The notes beneath the pieces were generated by a model, which worked only from the letters and a program-made list of their open reading frames with translations, was not told the origin of the DNA and ran no database searches. The position numbers and the translations under genes were made by a program. Shown piece by piece: positions 1 to 7,276 of a DNA stretch of 9,160 nucleotides. Source of the DNA: a bacterium UBP2_UBA4780 (GTDB taxonomy: Bacteria > Edwardsbacteria > AC1 > EtOH8); NCBI GenBank assembly GCA_002403115.1, contig DHHE01000012.1, forward strand, positions 14,671 to 23,830, in the 5' to 3' direction. Positions within the stretch are counted from its first letter, which is position 1; every line of letters starts with the position of its first letter.

Positions 1-9
1 ACTATATCA

Positions 10-765
10 ATGGCGCAAACGTCCGAACTAGAAAGTGGCGGCAAGGGCCCCGAGGTCCGGGAGGCGGTCGTGGCCACCCAGGCCGGGATCGCGAAAGCCG
101 ACCCCCCTGTCGAGCCCGGGCCTAAGCCGGCGCCGGCGGAAAAGCCCAGGCCCAAATCGGTGAGGAAGGCCTTCTTCCTGTCGCTGGCCGTCCCCGGGGC
201 CGGGGAATATTACGTGGGACAGAAGAGGTACACCCGCGGTTTTCTGGCGTCGGAGGCCATGATCTGGTCATTCGCCCTTTTCTCCCGGTACCAGGGGAGC
301 ATGTGGCGCGACGACTACATCTCCTACGCCGCCCTGGAGGCCGGGACCAATTCCGCCAGGAGGGACGATCTCTACTACCAGAACGTCTACGAATGGCCGA
401 ACAGCATCTGGTACAACGAATACCAGTGGGTGGAGGCCCGCGACCTCTATCCCGACGACCCGGCCGCCCAGGCCGCCTACGTGGCCGACAAGCTCTACGC
501 CGGCGCCGACGCCTGGGAGTGGCAGAGCGAGGAAGAGTGGAACCGCTTCCGCAGCCTGAGGGTGAAGAGTGAGAGCGCCTACCGACGGGTGACCTACGCC
601 GCCGGAGCCGCCCTGCTGAATCACCTGCTTTCAGCGGTCAACGCCGCCAGGCTGGCCAAGAGCCACAACAGCCGGCATTCCATCAAGAAGCGGATGGCCA
701 TGGACCTCAACGTGCATCCCACCTGGGGCGGAGGCATGGCCTTCGTCCTCACCGGCCGATTCTAG
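10..765 (+). CDS. Predicted membrane protein of unknown function, DUF5683-like (5' end uncertain)
   Basis: I cannot assign a biochemical function. Read from the ATG at 10, the protein has 251 residues. A Pro/Lys/Ala-rich linker (about 31-51) leads into a hydrophobic segment (54-70) with the motif VPGAGEYYVGQ. A second hydrophobic stretch follows (78-92), then a long polar middle rich in Tyr, Trp and acidic residues (97-190), then a third hydrophobic stretch (196-211) containing NHLLSAVNAA. The VPGAG..Y.GQ and NH..SA..A patterns are what I remember from small DUF5683-type membrane proteins of the FCB group, so the family call rests on recall. The protein ends MAFVLTGRF, an alternating strand-like tail with terminal Phe. 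The start is doubtful: the frame is open back to base 1, no Shine-Dalgarno fits in the nine upstream bases, and residues 1-50 lack the expected signal peptide, so the true start may lie before the window. It is followed by a strong terminator. Confidence 0.6.
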   Translation: MAQTSELESGGKGPEVREAVVATQAGIAKADPPVEPGPKPAPAEKPRPKSVRKAFFLSLAVPGAGEYYVGQKRYTRGFLASEAMIWSFALFSRYQGSMWRDDYISYAALEAGTNSARRDDLYYQNVYEWPNSIWYNEYQWVEARDLYPDDPAAQAAYVADKLYAGADAWEWQSEEEWNRFRSLRVKSESAYRRVTYAAGAALLNHLLSAVNAARLAKSHNSRHSIKKRMAMDLNVHPTWGGGMAFVLTGRF

Positions 766-796
766 GCGGCGCTCCTACGGAGGCGGAACCGGGGCC

Positions 797-835
797 AGTA
801 TCCTTCTTTTCGCGAAGAAGGATACTTTTTATTTT
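797..835 (+). terminator. Rho-independent terminator
   Basis: A perfect 12-bp stem (797-808 paired with 815-826) closes a six-base loop TTCGCG and is followed by TTTTATTTT (827-835). It lies 31 bases after the stop codon of the first gene and presumably ends that transcript. The 3' end of the T tract is only 22 bases before the Shine-Dalgarno of the next gene. Confidence 0.9.
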
Positions 836-857
836 CGGCATGTCAGCCCTTTTTCAT

Positions 858-863
858 GAGGAA
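858..863 (+). promoter_or_regulatory. Ribosome binding site selecting the 867 start
   Basis: GAGGAA lies just before the ATG at 867, with five bases between GAGG and the ATG. The alternative in-frame ATG at 840 is preceded only by the terminator T tract (TTTTATTTTCGGC), which has no Shine-Dalgarno, so 867 is the better start. Confidence 0.6.
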
Positions 864-866
864 ACC

Positions 867-1769
867 ATGAACCCAGGAAAAATCCATTTGCCAAGGATGG
901 CGATCCGCGGCATGCCTCCATGGGGGGGCGCGATTGCGGCCGCAGCCATTGCTTTCGCGTTGGCCTGGCTCCCCTCCTGCGCCACGCCGGGGGTACTTGC
1001 CAACAGGCCAAACGGGCCCCGGGATGTCAAAGTTACCCGGGCCGTCTCCGGCTTGGATCCGGATCGCTACTCGGGCCTGGCGGCCTCGCTTGACGGCGGG
1101 CTGTTCCTGGCCGAGCAGTCGGGCTGGAGGGCGCAGGCCTTCCGTCCGGGTGAAGGCAGGCCCTTCGAGATCGCCCTGCCCAGCGCCAGGTGCCTGGTGG
1201 CCGGCGGTTTCATCCAGGGCTTTTGCGCCGTGGACCTGGTCAACCGCGAGTTCATCCGTTTCGACCAGCATGGCAGCGAGGCCTATCGCGCCGGGCTGGG
1301 CGGCCACGGCGCCGCCGCCTTCTGCCTGGCCGCCTCCGGCGAGACGTTCTTCCTTGACGCCGACGCCGTCGCGGTGGTGGTGAGGGACCAGGGCTTCAGG
1401 GAGTCGCGGAGGTGGCAGTTGAGGGGGGCGGGCCGGCCCCAGGCGATCGCGGCCGACCTGCTGGAGGGCCTGGTGGCCGTGGCCTATCCGGGAGAGGGTA
1501 GGCTCGACACCTATTCGACGCTGGGGGTCCTGATGGACAGCTCACCGTTCTCCGCCGCGCCGGGGCCCCAGTCGCTGGCTTTCGACGGGCGGGGCAGGCT
1601 GTGGGCGGCCGGCCCCGGGGAAAGGGCCGCGGTCTTCCGGTTCTCCGGCCGGAGGTGGGCGGAATCCGGTTCCGTCGAAATCGCCGGGCTCAAGGCGCTG
1701 GCGGCCGGGCCCGGGGGGACAGTGCTGGCGCTGGGCCGGGAACAGGTGCTGAACTTAAGCGTCGAGTGA
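867..1769 (+). CDS. Lipoprotein with six beta-propeller-like repeats
   Basis: This is a 300-residue predicted lipoprotein, probably tethered to a membrane on the periplasmic side. The N-terminus has basic residues, a hydrophobic core (about 20-34, AIAAAAIAFALAW) and a lipobox LPSC with Cys38 as the lipidated residue. The rest reads as six repeats of about 25-30 residues, each with an 'A..DG.L.LA......' type strand pattern: about 68-92, 108-134, 149-175, 190-219, 233-259 and 273-300. Six such units suggest an NHL/SMP-30-like six-bladed propeller, usually a binding or scaffold fold. I see no catalytic residues and assign no ligand. The clearest blade is 233-259 (PQSLAFDGRGRLWAAG). The stop codon overlaps the GTG start of the large outer-membrane protein by four bases, so the two are probably translationally coupled and act together. 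Propeller identity is inferred from repeat spacing, not from a profile match. Confidence 0.75.
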   Translation: MNPGKIHLPRMAIRGMPPWGGAIAAAAIAFALAWLPSCATPGVLANRPNGPRDVKVTRAVSGLDPDRYSGLAASLDGGLFLAEQSGWRAQAFRPGEGRPFEIALPSARCLVAGGFIQGFCAVDLVNREFIRFDQHGSEAYRAGLGGHGAAAFCLAASGETFFLDADAVAVVVRDQGFRESRRWQLRGAGRPQAIAADLLEGLVAVAYPGEGRLDTYSTLGVLMDSSPFSAAPGPQSLAFDGRGRLWAAGPGERAAVFRFSGRRWAESGSVEIAGLKALAAGPGGTVLALGREQVLNLSVE

Positions 1770-4700
1770 CCGCCATCAACAAGGCCATCGCGATTTTGGT
1801 CTTCATCCTGTCGTCGGGCGCGGCGGGCCAGGTCCGGCCGGTGGCCGAGAGCGATAGCCTGGTGGCCGTGGCCGGGCCCGGGATGCGGAACCTGGCCCTG
1901 GGGGATTTTCACGTCCTCTCGGGCAGCGAAAGGATCTTGGTCAACGGCCGGGAGCTTCAGCGCGACCAGCATTACGCCATGGACTATTCTTCCAGCCTGG
2001 TTCTGCTGGCCGCCCCGCTGTCCGAGGGGGACACGGTCAGGGCCCATTTTCTCAGGCTGCCGCTGAGGATAACGGCGCCGGTCGTTTACCTGCCTCCGGC
2101 CGCCCCGCCGGGAGCGGCCGACAGCGCCGCCATCCCGTCGCTACCGGCGCCAGGAGAGCGGACATCCTTCCCGGACGCGGCCGGAGGCGACGGCCTAAGG
2201 CTGGGCGGCAACAAATCGCTGGGGGTGGTGGTCGGTTCGGGGCGGGACCTGTCGGTGGAGCAGGCGCTTCAGGTCAGCGTCAACGGGCGGGTGGGGCGGG
2301 ACATCGAGGTCAACGCCTATCTCAGCGACCAGGAGATGCCGCTCTCCACCAGCGGAAGCACCCAGGAGCTGGAGCAGCTGGACAGGGTCTACCTCCAGGC
2401 CAGGGCCCCGCATTGGGAGGTGACCATGGGGGATTACGACCTCTTGCTGAGGCGCTTCCGTTTCGCCGGCGCCGAAAGGCAGGTTAAGGGGGTCGAGGCC
2501 AGCGGCCGGCTGGGCGGGTTCCGGGCCGTGGCCGCCACCGCGGTCTCCAAGGGCAAGCAGGCCGCCGTCAGGTTCTCGGGCCGGGACGGCCTTCAGGGAC
2601 CCTATCTTCTTTCGGCCGGGTCGGGGACGGAGCCGGCCCCGGTGCTGGCCAACAGCGAGAGGGTCTGGCTGGACGGCCGGCTGTTGCGGCGGGGGGCGGC
2701 CGAGGACTACACCGTCGACTACCAGCAGGCCCGCCTGACCTTCACCCCCCGGAGGCTGATAACCGACGACTCCAGGATCATGGTGGAGTTCCAGTACTCG
2801 CAGGAGGAGTTCCGCCGCAGCCTGGCCGGGGCCGAGGCGGAGGTCCAGCTGGCCCGGGGGATCTCGCTGGGCGTGGGCTACCTGGCCGAGGGGGACGACC
2901 CGGAACGTCCGCTGCTGCAGGAACTGGACGACAGGCAGAGGGAGCTGCTGGCCTCGGCAGGCGACGACACCTCCAGGCTGTGGATCGACGGCGGCACCCC
3001 CTCGGACAGCGGGGACTACGACCTGTCCGGCTCGATTTACGTCTACGCCGGGCCGGGGGGCGGATACCGGGTGGAATTCTCCTGGGCCGGCGCCGGCGCA
3101 GGCGACTACAGCTACCAGCCGCTCCTTGGACACTATGTTTATGTAGGCATGGGGAACGGCGACTACCTGGCCCGCAGGAGGCTGCCCCGGCCGGAGCGGC
3201 AGAGGGTGATGGCCCTGGGCCCGAGGCTCCGCTGGACCGGCGGTGAGGCCGAGGCCGAGGGCGCCTGGTCGGAGAACGACCGCAACCTTCTTTCCTCGCT
3301 GGACGACGGCGACAACACCGGGGCCTCCTGGAGCTACGGCCTCAGATGGGGCCGGGACAGCCTGCCCTGGGGGGGATTCAAGCTCGCCAGCCAGGCCTGC
3401 AACAACCAGGGCGTTTTCTGGACCGGGGCCGCCGGGCGGCAGCCCGACCTCCGGGGCGAGTGGGGCCTGCAGGGGTGGAAAAACCTGAGGGAGGCTGATC
3501 CGCTCATCGGACGGAGGTCCCACCGTCACGAGTTGAGCTGGTGGCCGGGCCGTTTCCTGAGGGCCGGCGGGGGGTACGGCCGGCTGCGCCTTTTGGACAG
3601 CCTGGGGGCCGAGACCATGGACGGCTGGCTGACCCTTTCCCCTTTCAAGGGTTTCGAGAACACCTACCGCCGCCAGTCGGCCGCGCTTGACGGGCCCTGG
3701 TTTCTGGAGCCGGCCCGGGGCGGGAGGAGAAGGGGCCACAGCCTCAGCAGCCGCCTGGCCGCCGGCGCCTGGCAGGCGGAGGGCGGCGCCGGGTCTACCG
3801 ACGACGTCCTGAGCCTCGGCGGCGGGTGGGCGTCGGGACGGAGGAGCCAGGAGCTGTGGACCGGGCTGCGGAGGACCTTCGGCCGGAGCTCGGCCGGGGC
3901 GGCTTACCGGCGGCAGGAGGAGCTGGCCCGGGACAGCGGGGAGGCCGGGTGGATCGGCCAGTGGTACGCCAATACCTGGCGGAACGATCTCATGCTCAAC
4001 CCCTGGCCTTCTCTTGACGTCGGCCTGGAGCACGCCTCCATGACCAAGAGGCTGCGTCCGGGCGTCCCGGGGCAGGGCGCGGCCTCGCATCTGGGCATGT
4101 TGCGGCTGGGCTGGCGGCCTTGGCGGCAGGCCCTGCTCATGGCCTCGGACTACAGCCTCAATCTCACCCAGGCCCAGCAGAAGCGCGAGGAGTTCTACCA
4201 GGTGCCGGCCGGCGCCGGCCAGTACAGCTATGACCCGGCCACCGGTACCTTTTATCCGGATACCGCCGGAAGCTTTCTGCGCCGGGTGCGGGACGAGGGC
4301 CCGGCCGCTGGCACGGTCGAGGCCTCCCTGAGGAGCTCGGCCGTCTTCGATCCGTCGCTGGCCTTCGCCCCGGCGTGGTGGTCCAGGGCCAGGATGGAGT
4401 TCTCGGGCCAAGCGTCGATAAAAAGCTTCCGGCCGGTCACCGCCAAGCTGCTGGGCTTCGCTCCCAGCCGACTTTGGGACAGGCAGGGCAATGCCTCGTC
4501 AGGGCTTGACCTGGCCGCAGACCTCTGGTACCGGCTCGAGCCCTGGAGCCACAGGTTCCACCTGCGCTGGCGGAGGGACGACGACAACCAGTTCCTCAAC
4601 CGGCTCTCCACCCAGTTGAGGCAGGAGAGGAGCTGGGACGTTTCGGTCCAGGCCGGCCGGACGGTGCGCCTTTCGTTCAAGGCCGAGAGGAACCTGTCCG

Positions 4701-5152
4701 AAACCCGGACCGAGGAGCGCGGCCTGGAGAGCAGGCTGTCTCCGATGAAGCTGGGGACCGAGCTGGTCAACCAGGCCAGGCGCGACCTGGAGCTGAACGC
4801 CAGGCTGGAGGGCCAGAGGGAGAAGGTGGAGCGCTCCTACCAAAGCCCGGGCGATTTCACGGCCGTCTTCCGGGAGTACACCGGCGAGGCCGGCGCGGTC
4901 AGGCACTGGGGACTGTCCGGATCACTGCGCCTTTCCGCCGGCGCCGTCAGCAGGGAGGCGGACCGCCCGCAGGACGAGATAGCCGCCGAATACGCCTTCA
5001 CCCGGCCGCTGGGCTGGACGGGGTTCTGGAGGGCTCAGTACGACTACCGCCTCAACCGCAACGTTACGGCTACCGCGGCCTACGACGCCAGGGACGAACC
5101 CGGGCGCCGGGCCAGGCACAACGGCCGTATGGAGATAAGGGCGTATTTCTGA
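1766..5152 (+). CDS. Large predicted outer-membrane beta-barrel protein, SprA-like motifs
   Basis: This encodes about 1128 residues from the GTG at 1766. The frame is open to an ATG at 1601, but the GTG gives a clean Sec signal peptide (MTAINKAIAILVFILSSGAAGQ) and a GTGA overlap with the upstream stop; no strong Shine-Dalgarno is seen. Residues 23-110 hold a first module (ILVNGREL...HYAMDY...LSEGDTVRAHF, 57-95), followed by a Pro/Ala linker (105-135). From about 148 comes a conserved-looking block (GNKSLGVVVGSGRDLSVEQ), then MGDYDLLLRRFRF (221-233) and a second copy of the module at 300-344 (WLDGRLLRRG..DYTVDY...LITDDSRIMVEFQY). A GMGNGDY motif lies at 461-467. The remainder alternates polar and hydrophobic or aromatic residues, rich in Trp, Tyr, Arg and Gly, and ends EIRAYF with the terminal Phe of a BAM substrate. 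The DG..L..G.DY.VDY module is shared, in my memory, with SprA, the type 9 secretion translocon, but this protein is about half that length. The function is unknown; a channel, translocon or surface-assembly protein is possible. Confidence 0.75.
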   Translation: MTAINKAIAILVFILSSGAAGQVRPVAESDSLVAVAGPGMRNLALGDFHVLSGSERILVNGRELQRDQHYAMDYSSSLVLLAAPLSEGDTVRAHFLRLPLRITAPVVYLPPAAPPGAADSAAIPSLPAPGERTSFPDAAGGDGLRLGGNKSLGVVVGSGRDLSVEQALQVSVNGRVGRDIEVNAYLSDQEMPLSTSGSTQELEQLDRVYLQARAPHWEVTMGDYDLLLRRFRFAGAERQVKGVEASGRLGGFRAVAATAVSKGKQAAVRFSGRDGLQGPYLLSAGSGTEPAPVLANSERVWLDGRLLRRGAAEDYTVDYQQARLTFTPRRLITDDSRIMVEFQYSQEEFRRSLAGAEAEVQLARGISLGVGYLAEGDDPERPLLQELDDRQRELLASAGDDTSRLWIDGGTPSDSGDYDLSGSIYVYAGPGGGYRVEFSWAGAGAGDYSYQPLLGHYVYVGMGNGDYLARRRLPRPERQRVMALGPRLRWTGGEAEAEGAWSENDRNLLSSLDDGDNTGASWSYGLRWGRDSLPWGGFKLASQACNNQGVFWTGAAGRQPDLRGEWGLQGWKNLREADPLIGRRSHRHELSWWPGRFLRAGGGYGRLRLLDSLGAETMDGWLTLSPFKGFENTYRRQSAALDGPWFLEPARGGRRRGHSLSSRLAAGAWQAEGGAGSTDDVLSLGGGWASGRRSQELWTGLRRTFGRSSAGAAYRRQEELARDSGEAGWIGQWYANTWRNDLMLNPWPSLDVGLEHASMTKRLRPGVPGQGAASHLGMLRLGWRPWRQALLMASDYSLNLTQAQQKREEFYQVPAGAGQYSYDPATGTFYPDTAGSFLRRVRDEGPAAGTVEASLRSSAVFDPSLAFAPAWWSRARMEFSGQASIKSFRPVTAKLLGFAPSRLWDRQGNASSGLDLAADLWYRLEPWSHRFHLRWRRDDDNQFLNRLSTQLRQERSWDVSVQAGRTVRLSFKAERNLSETRTEERGLESRLSPMKLGTELVNQARRDLELNARLEGQREKVERSYQSPGDFTAVFREYTGEAGAVRHWGLSGSLRLSAGAVSREADRPQDEIAAEYAFTRPLGWTGFWRAQYDYRLNRNVTATAAYDARDEPGRRARHNGRMEIRAYF

Positions 5153-6639
5153 TGATCGGCCGGATCATATTGCTGATGCTTGTCGCTTTTAGCGGAGAGG
5201 CTGCGCGGGAAGCTGCTGCGGACGGCGCCCCGCCCGGGCGGACGCTGGTGCTGGGCGGGACCGAGTTCCGGGGCAACCACAGCCTGGCCTCCGCCTACCT
5301 GTTGGACCAGCTGGCGTCAAGGCCTGGCGATCCGCTCGACAGCGCCGCCATGGAGCGGGACCTGGCGGCCGTCAGCCTGGCCTACGCCCGCAACGGGCAT
5401 CCCCATGCCGCCATAACCCCGGCCGAGTTCCGCATGGAGAGCGACTCGGTGCGCCGGGTGATCTCGATAGACGAGGGGCCCAGGGTGACGGTGGCCGGGC
5501 TCAGGTTTTCCGGCAACAGGACAACCAAGCACCGGGTGATGGCCAGATTGACCGGGCTGGCGGCCCCGGCGGCCTTTGACAGCCGGCGGGTTGAGCTGGC
5601 CGTCAAAAGGCTGGTAAAAAGCGGCCTTTTCGCCTCGGCCCTGCCCCCGCACCTGGAGGCCTCGCCCGGGGCCGGCCCCGGTGAGGAGGTCCTGGTGTTC
5701 ACGGTAATGGAGCGCCCCTATCATGGTCTTTACGGGGCCGTCGGCTACTCGCAGCCCGAGGGTTCGGAGAGGGGATGGCTGGCAGGGGCGCTCAGCCTCT
5801 CGCTCTCCAACATAGCCGGAACGGCCCGGGCCTTCAAGCTCGACTGGGAGAGGCCCAGGAGGGAGAACAGCCGGCTGGAGCTGGGCTACACCGAGCCCTG
5901 GGTGCTGGGCTATCCGCTTTCAGCCGAGCTCGGGGCCGGGCACCGGGTGGAGGACTCCAGCTACGTGCAGACCAGGGCCAGCGCGCTGCTGGTGGTTTCG
6001 CTGGGGGAGAACTTCAGCGCCGGATTCGGCGGGGGCCTGGAGAGGGTGGTGCCGGGCACGTCCCAGTCGGTGGGCCGCAGCCTGAAATACAGCTCGCTCT
6101 GGCAGCTGCGGGCCGATCTCCGGAACGACGACAGGATGGGGACCGGCCTCTGGGCCTCGACCCGTCTCGAATACGGGCGAAAGCGGTATTCGCGGCCGGA
6201 AGCCCAGCACACCCTGGCCAGGGTCTGGGGCGATGCCGGGTTCTTGGCCAGGGTCTGGCGGAGGCTCTTCGCCTACACCGGCCTGCACGGCCGGGCGGTG
6301 TCCAGCGGGGAGCATCCTGTTCCCCGGCCCGACCAGTTTCCGCTGGGCGGTGCCGGCAGCCTGCGCGGTTACTTCGAGGAGCAGTTCGTCGCCGACCAGG
6401 TGGCCTGGGGCACAGCCGAGCTGAGGCTGGCGGCCGACCGGGCGCTTTCCTTCCACCCGTTCTGGGACGCGGGTTACTACTGGGACGGCGGCCGCGGACA
6501 GCGGGGGATCAGGCACGGCTACGGCCTCGGGTTCAGATTGGAGACAAGGATCGGACGCGTCGCAGTCGACTACGGTCTCGGACGGGATGACGGCCTAATG
6601 GACGGCAAGATCCACCTGCTTTTGGTAAGCGAGTTTTAA
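5152..6639 (+). CDS. Omp85-family outer-membrane protein (two POTRA domains plus barrel)
   Basis: This 495-residue protein belongs to the BamA/TamA/Sam50 superfamily, which inserts or translocates proteins at the outer membrane. It starts with a signal peptide (MIGRIILLMLVAFSG, cleavage near 17-23). POTRA-like domain 1 spans about 31-108, with TEFRGNHSLASAYL, a helix AAMERDLAAVSLAYARNGHP and ISIDEGPRVTV. POTRA 2 spans about 111-187, with VAGLRFSGNRTTKHRVM, a helix RRVELAVKRLVKSGLF and VLVFTVMERP. The barrel runs from about 190 to 495. It carries the loop-6 motif GGAGSLRGY (399-407, with Arg405-Gly406-Tyr407) and a C-terminal strand KIHLLLVSEF ending in Phe. Housekeeping BamA usually has five POTRA domains and about 800 residues, so this short form resembles TamA-like or dedicated Omp85 proteins. 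Its ATG overlaps the previous stop (TGATG), so it is coupled to the large barrel gene; GGAG and AAGG in 5131-5140 may serve as Shine-Dalgarno. Confidence 0.88.
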   Translation: MIGRIILLMLVAFSGEAAREAAADGAPPGRTLVLGGTEFRGNHSLASAYLLDQLASRPGDPLDSAAMERDLAAVSLAYARNGHPHAAITPAEFRMESDSVRRVISIDEGPRVTVAGLRFSGNRTTKHRVMARLTGLAAPAAFDSRRVELAVKRLVKSGLFASALPPHLEASPGAGPGEEVLVFTVMERPYHGLYGAVGYSQPEGSERGWLAGALSLSLSNIAGTARAFKLDWERPRRENSRLELGYTEPWVLGYPLSAELGAGHRVEDSSYVQTRASALLVVSLGENFSAGFGGGLERVVPGTSQSVGRSLKYSSLWQLRADLRNDDRMGTGLWASTRLEYGRKRYSRPEAQHTLARVWGDAGFLARVWRRLFAYTGLHGRAVSSGEHPVPRPDQFPLGGAGSLRGYFEEQFVADQVAWGTAELRLAADRALSFHPFWDAGYYWDGGRGQRGIRHGYGLGFRLETRIGRVAVDYGLGRDDGLMDGKIHLLLVSEF

Positions 6640-6662
6640 GCGTGTTGCTTCCGCACAAGCGG

Positions 6663-6691
6663 TTGACAGAACGGGGCTTTTCAAGTATAAT
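6663..6691 (+). promoter_or_regulatory. Consensus sigma70-type promoter
   Basis: An exact -35 TTGACA (6663-6668), a 17-base spacer and an exact -10 TATAAT (6686-6691) match the housekeeping sigma factor consensus at every position. Transcription should begin near 6697-6700, giving a leader of about 20 bases before the ATG at 6720. It lies in the 80-base gap after the Omp85 gene and separates the envelope module from the downstream genes. No good terminator for the Omp85 gene is visible between 6640 and 6662; there is only a 4-bp CCGC/GCGG hairpin. Confidence 0.85.
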
Positions 6692-6719
6692 GCAAGCTCA
6701 ACATTAATTCAGGGGTCAG

Positions 6720-7145
6720 ATGATATCACAGGTTTCCTGGGACAAGCTTTTCGTGCGCCTTTTTCCGGACGAGGATTTCTTTATTTCGGTGGAGCAGGCC
6801 TGCCGCCAGCACAAGGTGAAGACGGCGGTCCTGGTCAGCGCTGCCGGGATGCTGGCCGAGGTGGAGCTCAGGGCCTTCATCGGCAACGGCAAGTACGCCA
6901 ACTCGAGTTTCTCCGAGCCCATGGAGCTGGTCTCGGCCACCGGAACCGCGGCCCTGCAGGCCGACGGCAGCTATGCCTTCCACATCCACGCCACTCTGGC
7001 CGACCACCGGGCCAACGCCTTCGGTGGTCACCTGGGAGCGGGCAAGGTCAAGGTGACCAACGAGCTGGTGTTCCTGCTTTCGGACTCCCCGATAATCCGC
7101 CGCAAGGAGGAGGAGACCGGACTGATGGGGATGTTCTTCGAATGA
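6720..7145 (+). CDS. PPC/DUF296 domain protein
   Basis: This 141-residue single-domain protein belongs to the PPC (plant and prokaryote conserved, DUF296, Pfam PF03479) family. Members form trimers and, in plants, are fused to AT-hook DNA-binding motifs; the role of stand-alone bacterial versions is not established. The domain covers almost the whole chain: an N-terminal strand with VRLFPDEDFFISVEQACRQH (12-31), the core KTAVLVSAAGMLAEVELRAF (34-53), and the family signature FHIHATLADHR (87-97) followed by GGHL (102-105). His88, His90 and His104 are the residues expected to line the trimer metal or ligand site. There is no AT-hook or other recognisable DNA-binding segment, so a regulator call would be guesswork. 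The start is supported by AGGGG at 6711-6715, and the gene is transcribed from the consensus promoter just upstream. A gap of 148 bases separates it from the transaldolase gene. Confidence 0.85.
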   Translation: MISQVSWDKLFVRLFPDEDFFISVEQACRQHKVKTAVLVSAAGMLAEVELRAFIGNGKYANSSFSEPMELVSATGTAALQADGSYAFHIHATLADHRANAFGGHLGAGKVKVTNELVFLLSDSPIIRRKEEETGLMGMFFE

Positions 7146-7177
7146 TCCGTCTTTTCTTATAAGGAAGCCATGAAACC

Positions 7178-7276
7178 ATGAAGTGTCAATTCAACCTGAA
7201 AAATCGATCTATTTATCTCCAACAAGCATGGAAAATCGAAGGTGGTGAATTAGCCCATGCATTCCTGCCTTCCTGA
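7178..7276 (+). CDS. Possible 32-codon ORF in the transaldolase leader
   Basis: An ATG at 7178 opens a frame of 32 residues (beginning MKCQFNLKNRSIYLQQ) that stops with TGA at 7274-7276, 17 bases before the transaldolase start. AAGGAAG at 7161-7167 lies ten bases before the ATG, a little far for a good Shine-Dalgarno. The codons are AT-richer than those of the neighbours and the product resembles nothing I know. It may be a chance frame in an AT-rich leader or an upstream ORF affecting translation. Confidence 0.15.
   Translation: MKCQFNLKNRSIYLQQAWKIEGGELAHAFLPS
7239..7271 (+). other. Hairpin in the transaldolase 5' leader
   Basis: Bases 7239-7250 can pair with 7261-7271 in an 11-bp stem with one bulged T (7246), two G-T pairs and a ten-base loop (7251-7260). 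It sits about ten bases upstream of the transaldolase Shine-Dalgarno and has no T tract after it, so it is not a terminator. It could be an RNA stabiliser or a chance structure. The gap 7146-7293 otherwise shows no clear promoter; the best -10-like sequence, TATAAG at 7158-7163, has a poor -35. Confidence 0.25.

Noticed and set aside
840..866. ATG at 840 as the lipoprotein start
   Set aside because: It follows the terminator T tract directly and lacks a Shine-Dalgarno; the ATG at 867 has GAGGAA at suitable spacing.
2195..4411. A 738-codon open frame on the minus strand opposite the large barrel gene
   Set aside because: It is a shadow of GC-rich codon bias in the + strand gene: Pro/Gly/Ala-rich, without recognisable domains or a signal, while the + frame has a signal peptide, coupled overlaps and a barrel-type end.
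5775..6590. A 271-codon + strand frame inside the Omp85 gene
   Set aside because: It lies in a different frame within the POTRA/barrel coding region and is low-complexity, rich in Arg, Gly and Ala. The Omp85 frame carries the conserved motifs.
6641..6662. CCGC-ACAA-GCGG hairpin after the Omp85 gene
   Set aside because: It has a four-base stem and no T tract directly after it, so it is not a convincing terminator.
7134..7163. TTCTTC-N18-TATAAG as a promoter for the transaldolase gene
   Set aside because: The -35 matches the consensus poorly and overlaps the end of the PPC gene. It is not strong enough to list as a promoter.
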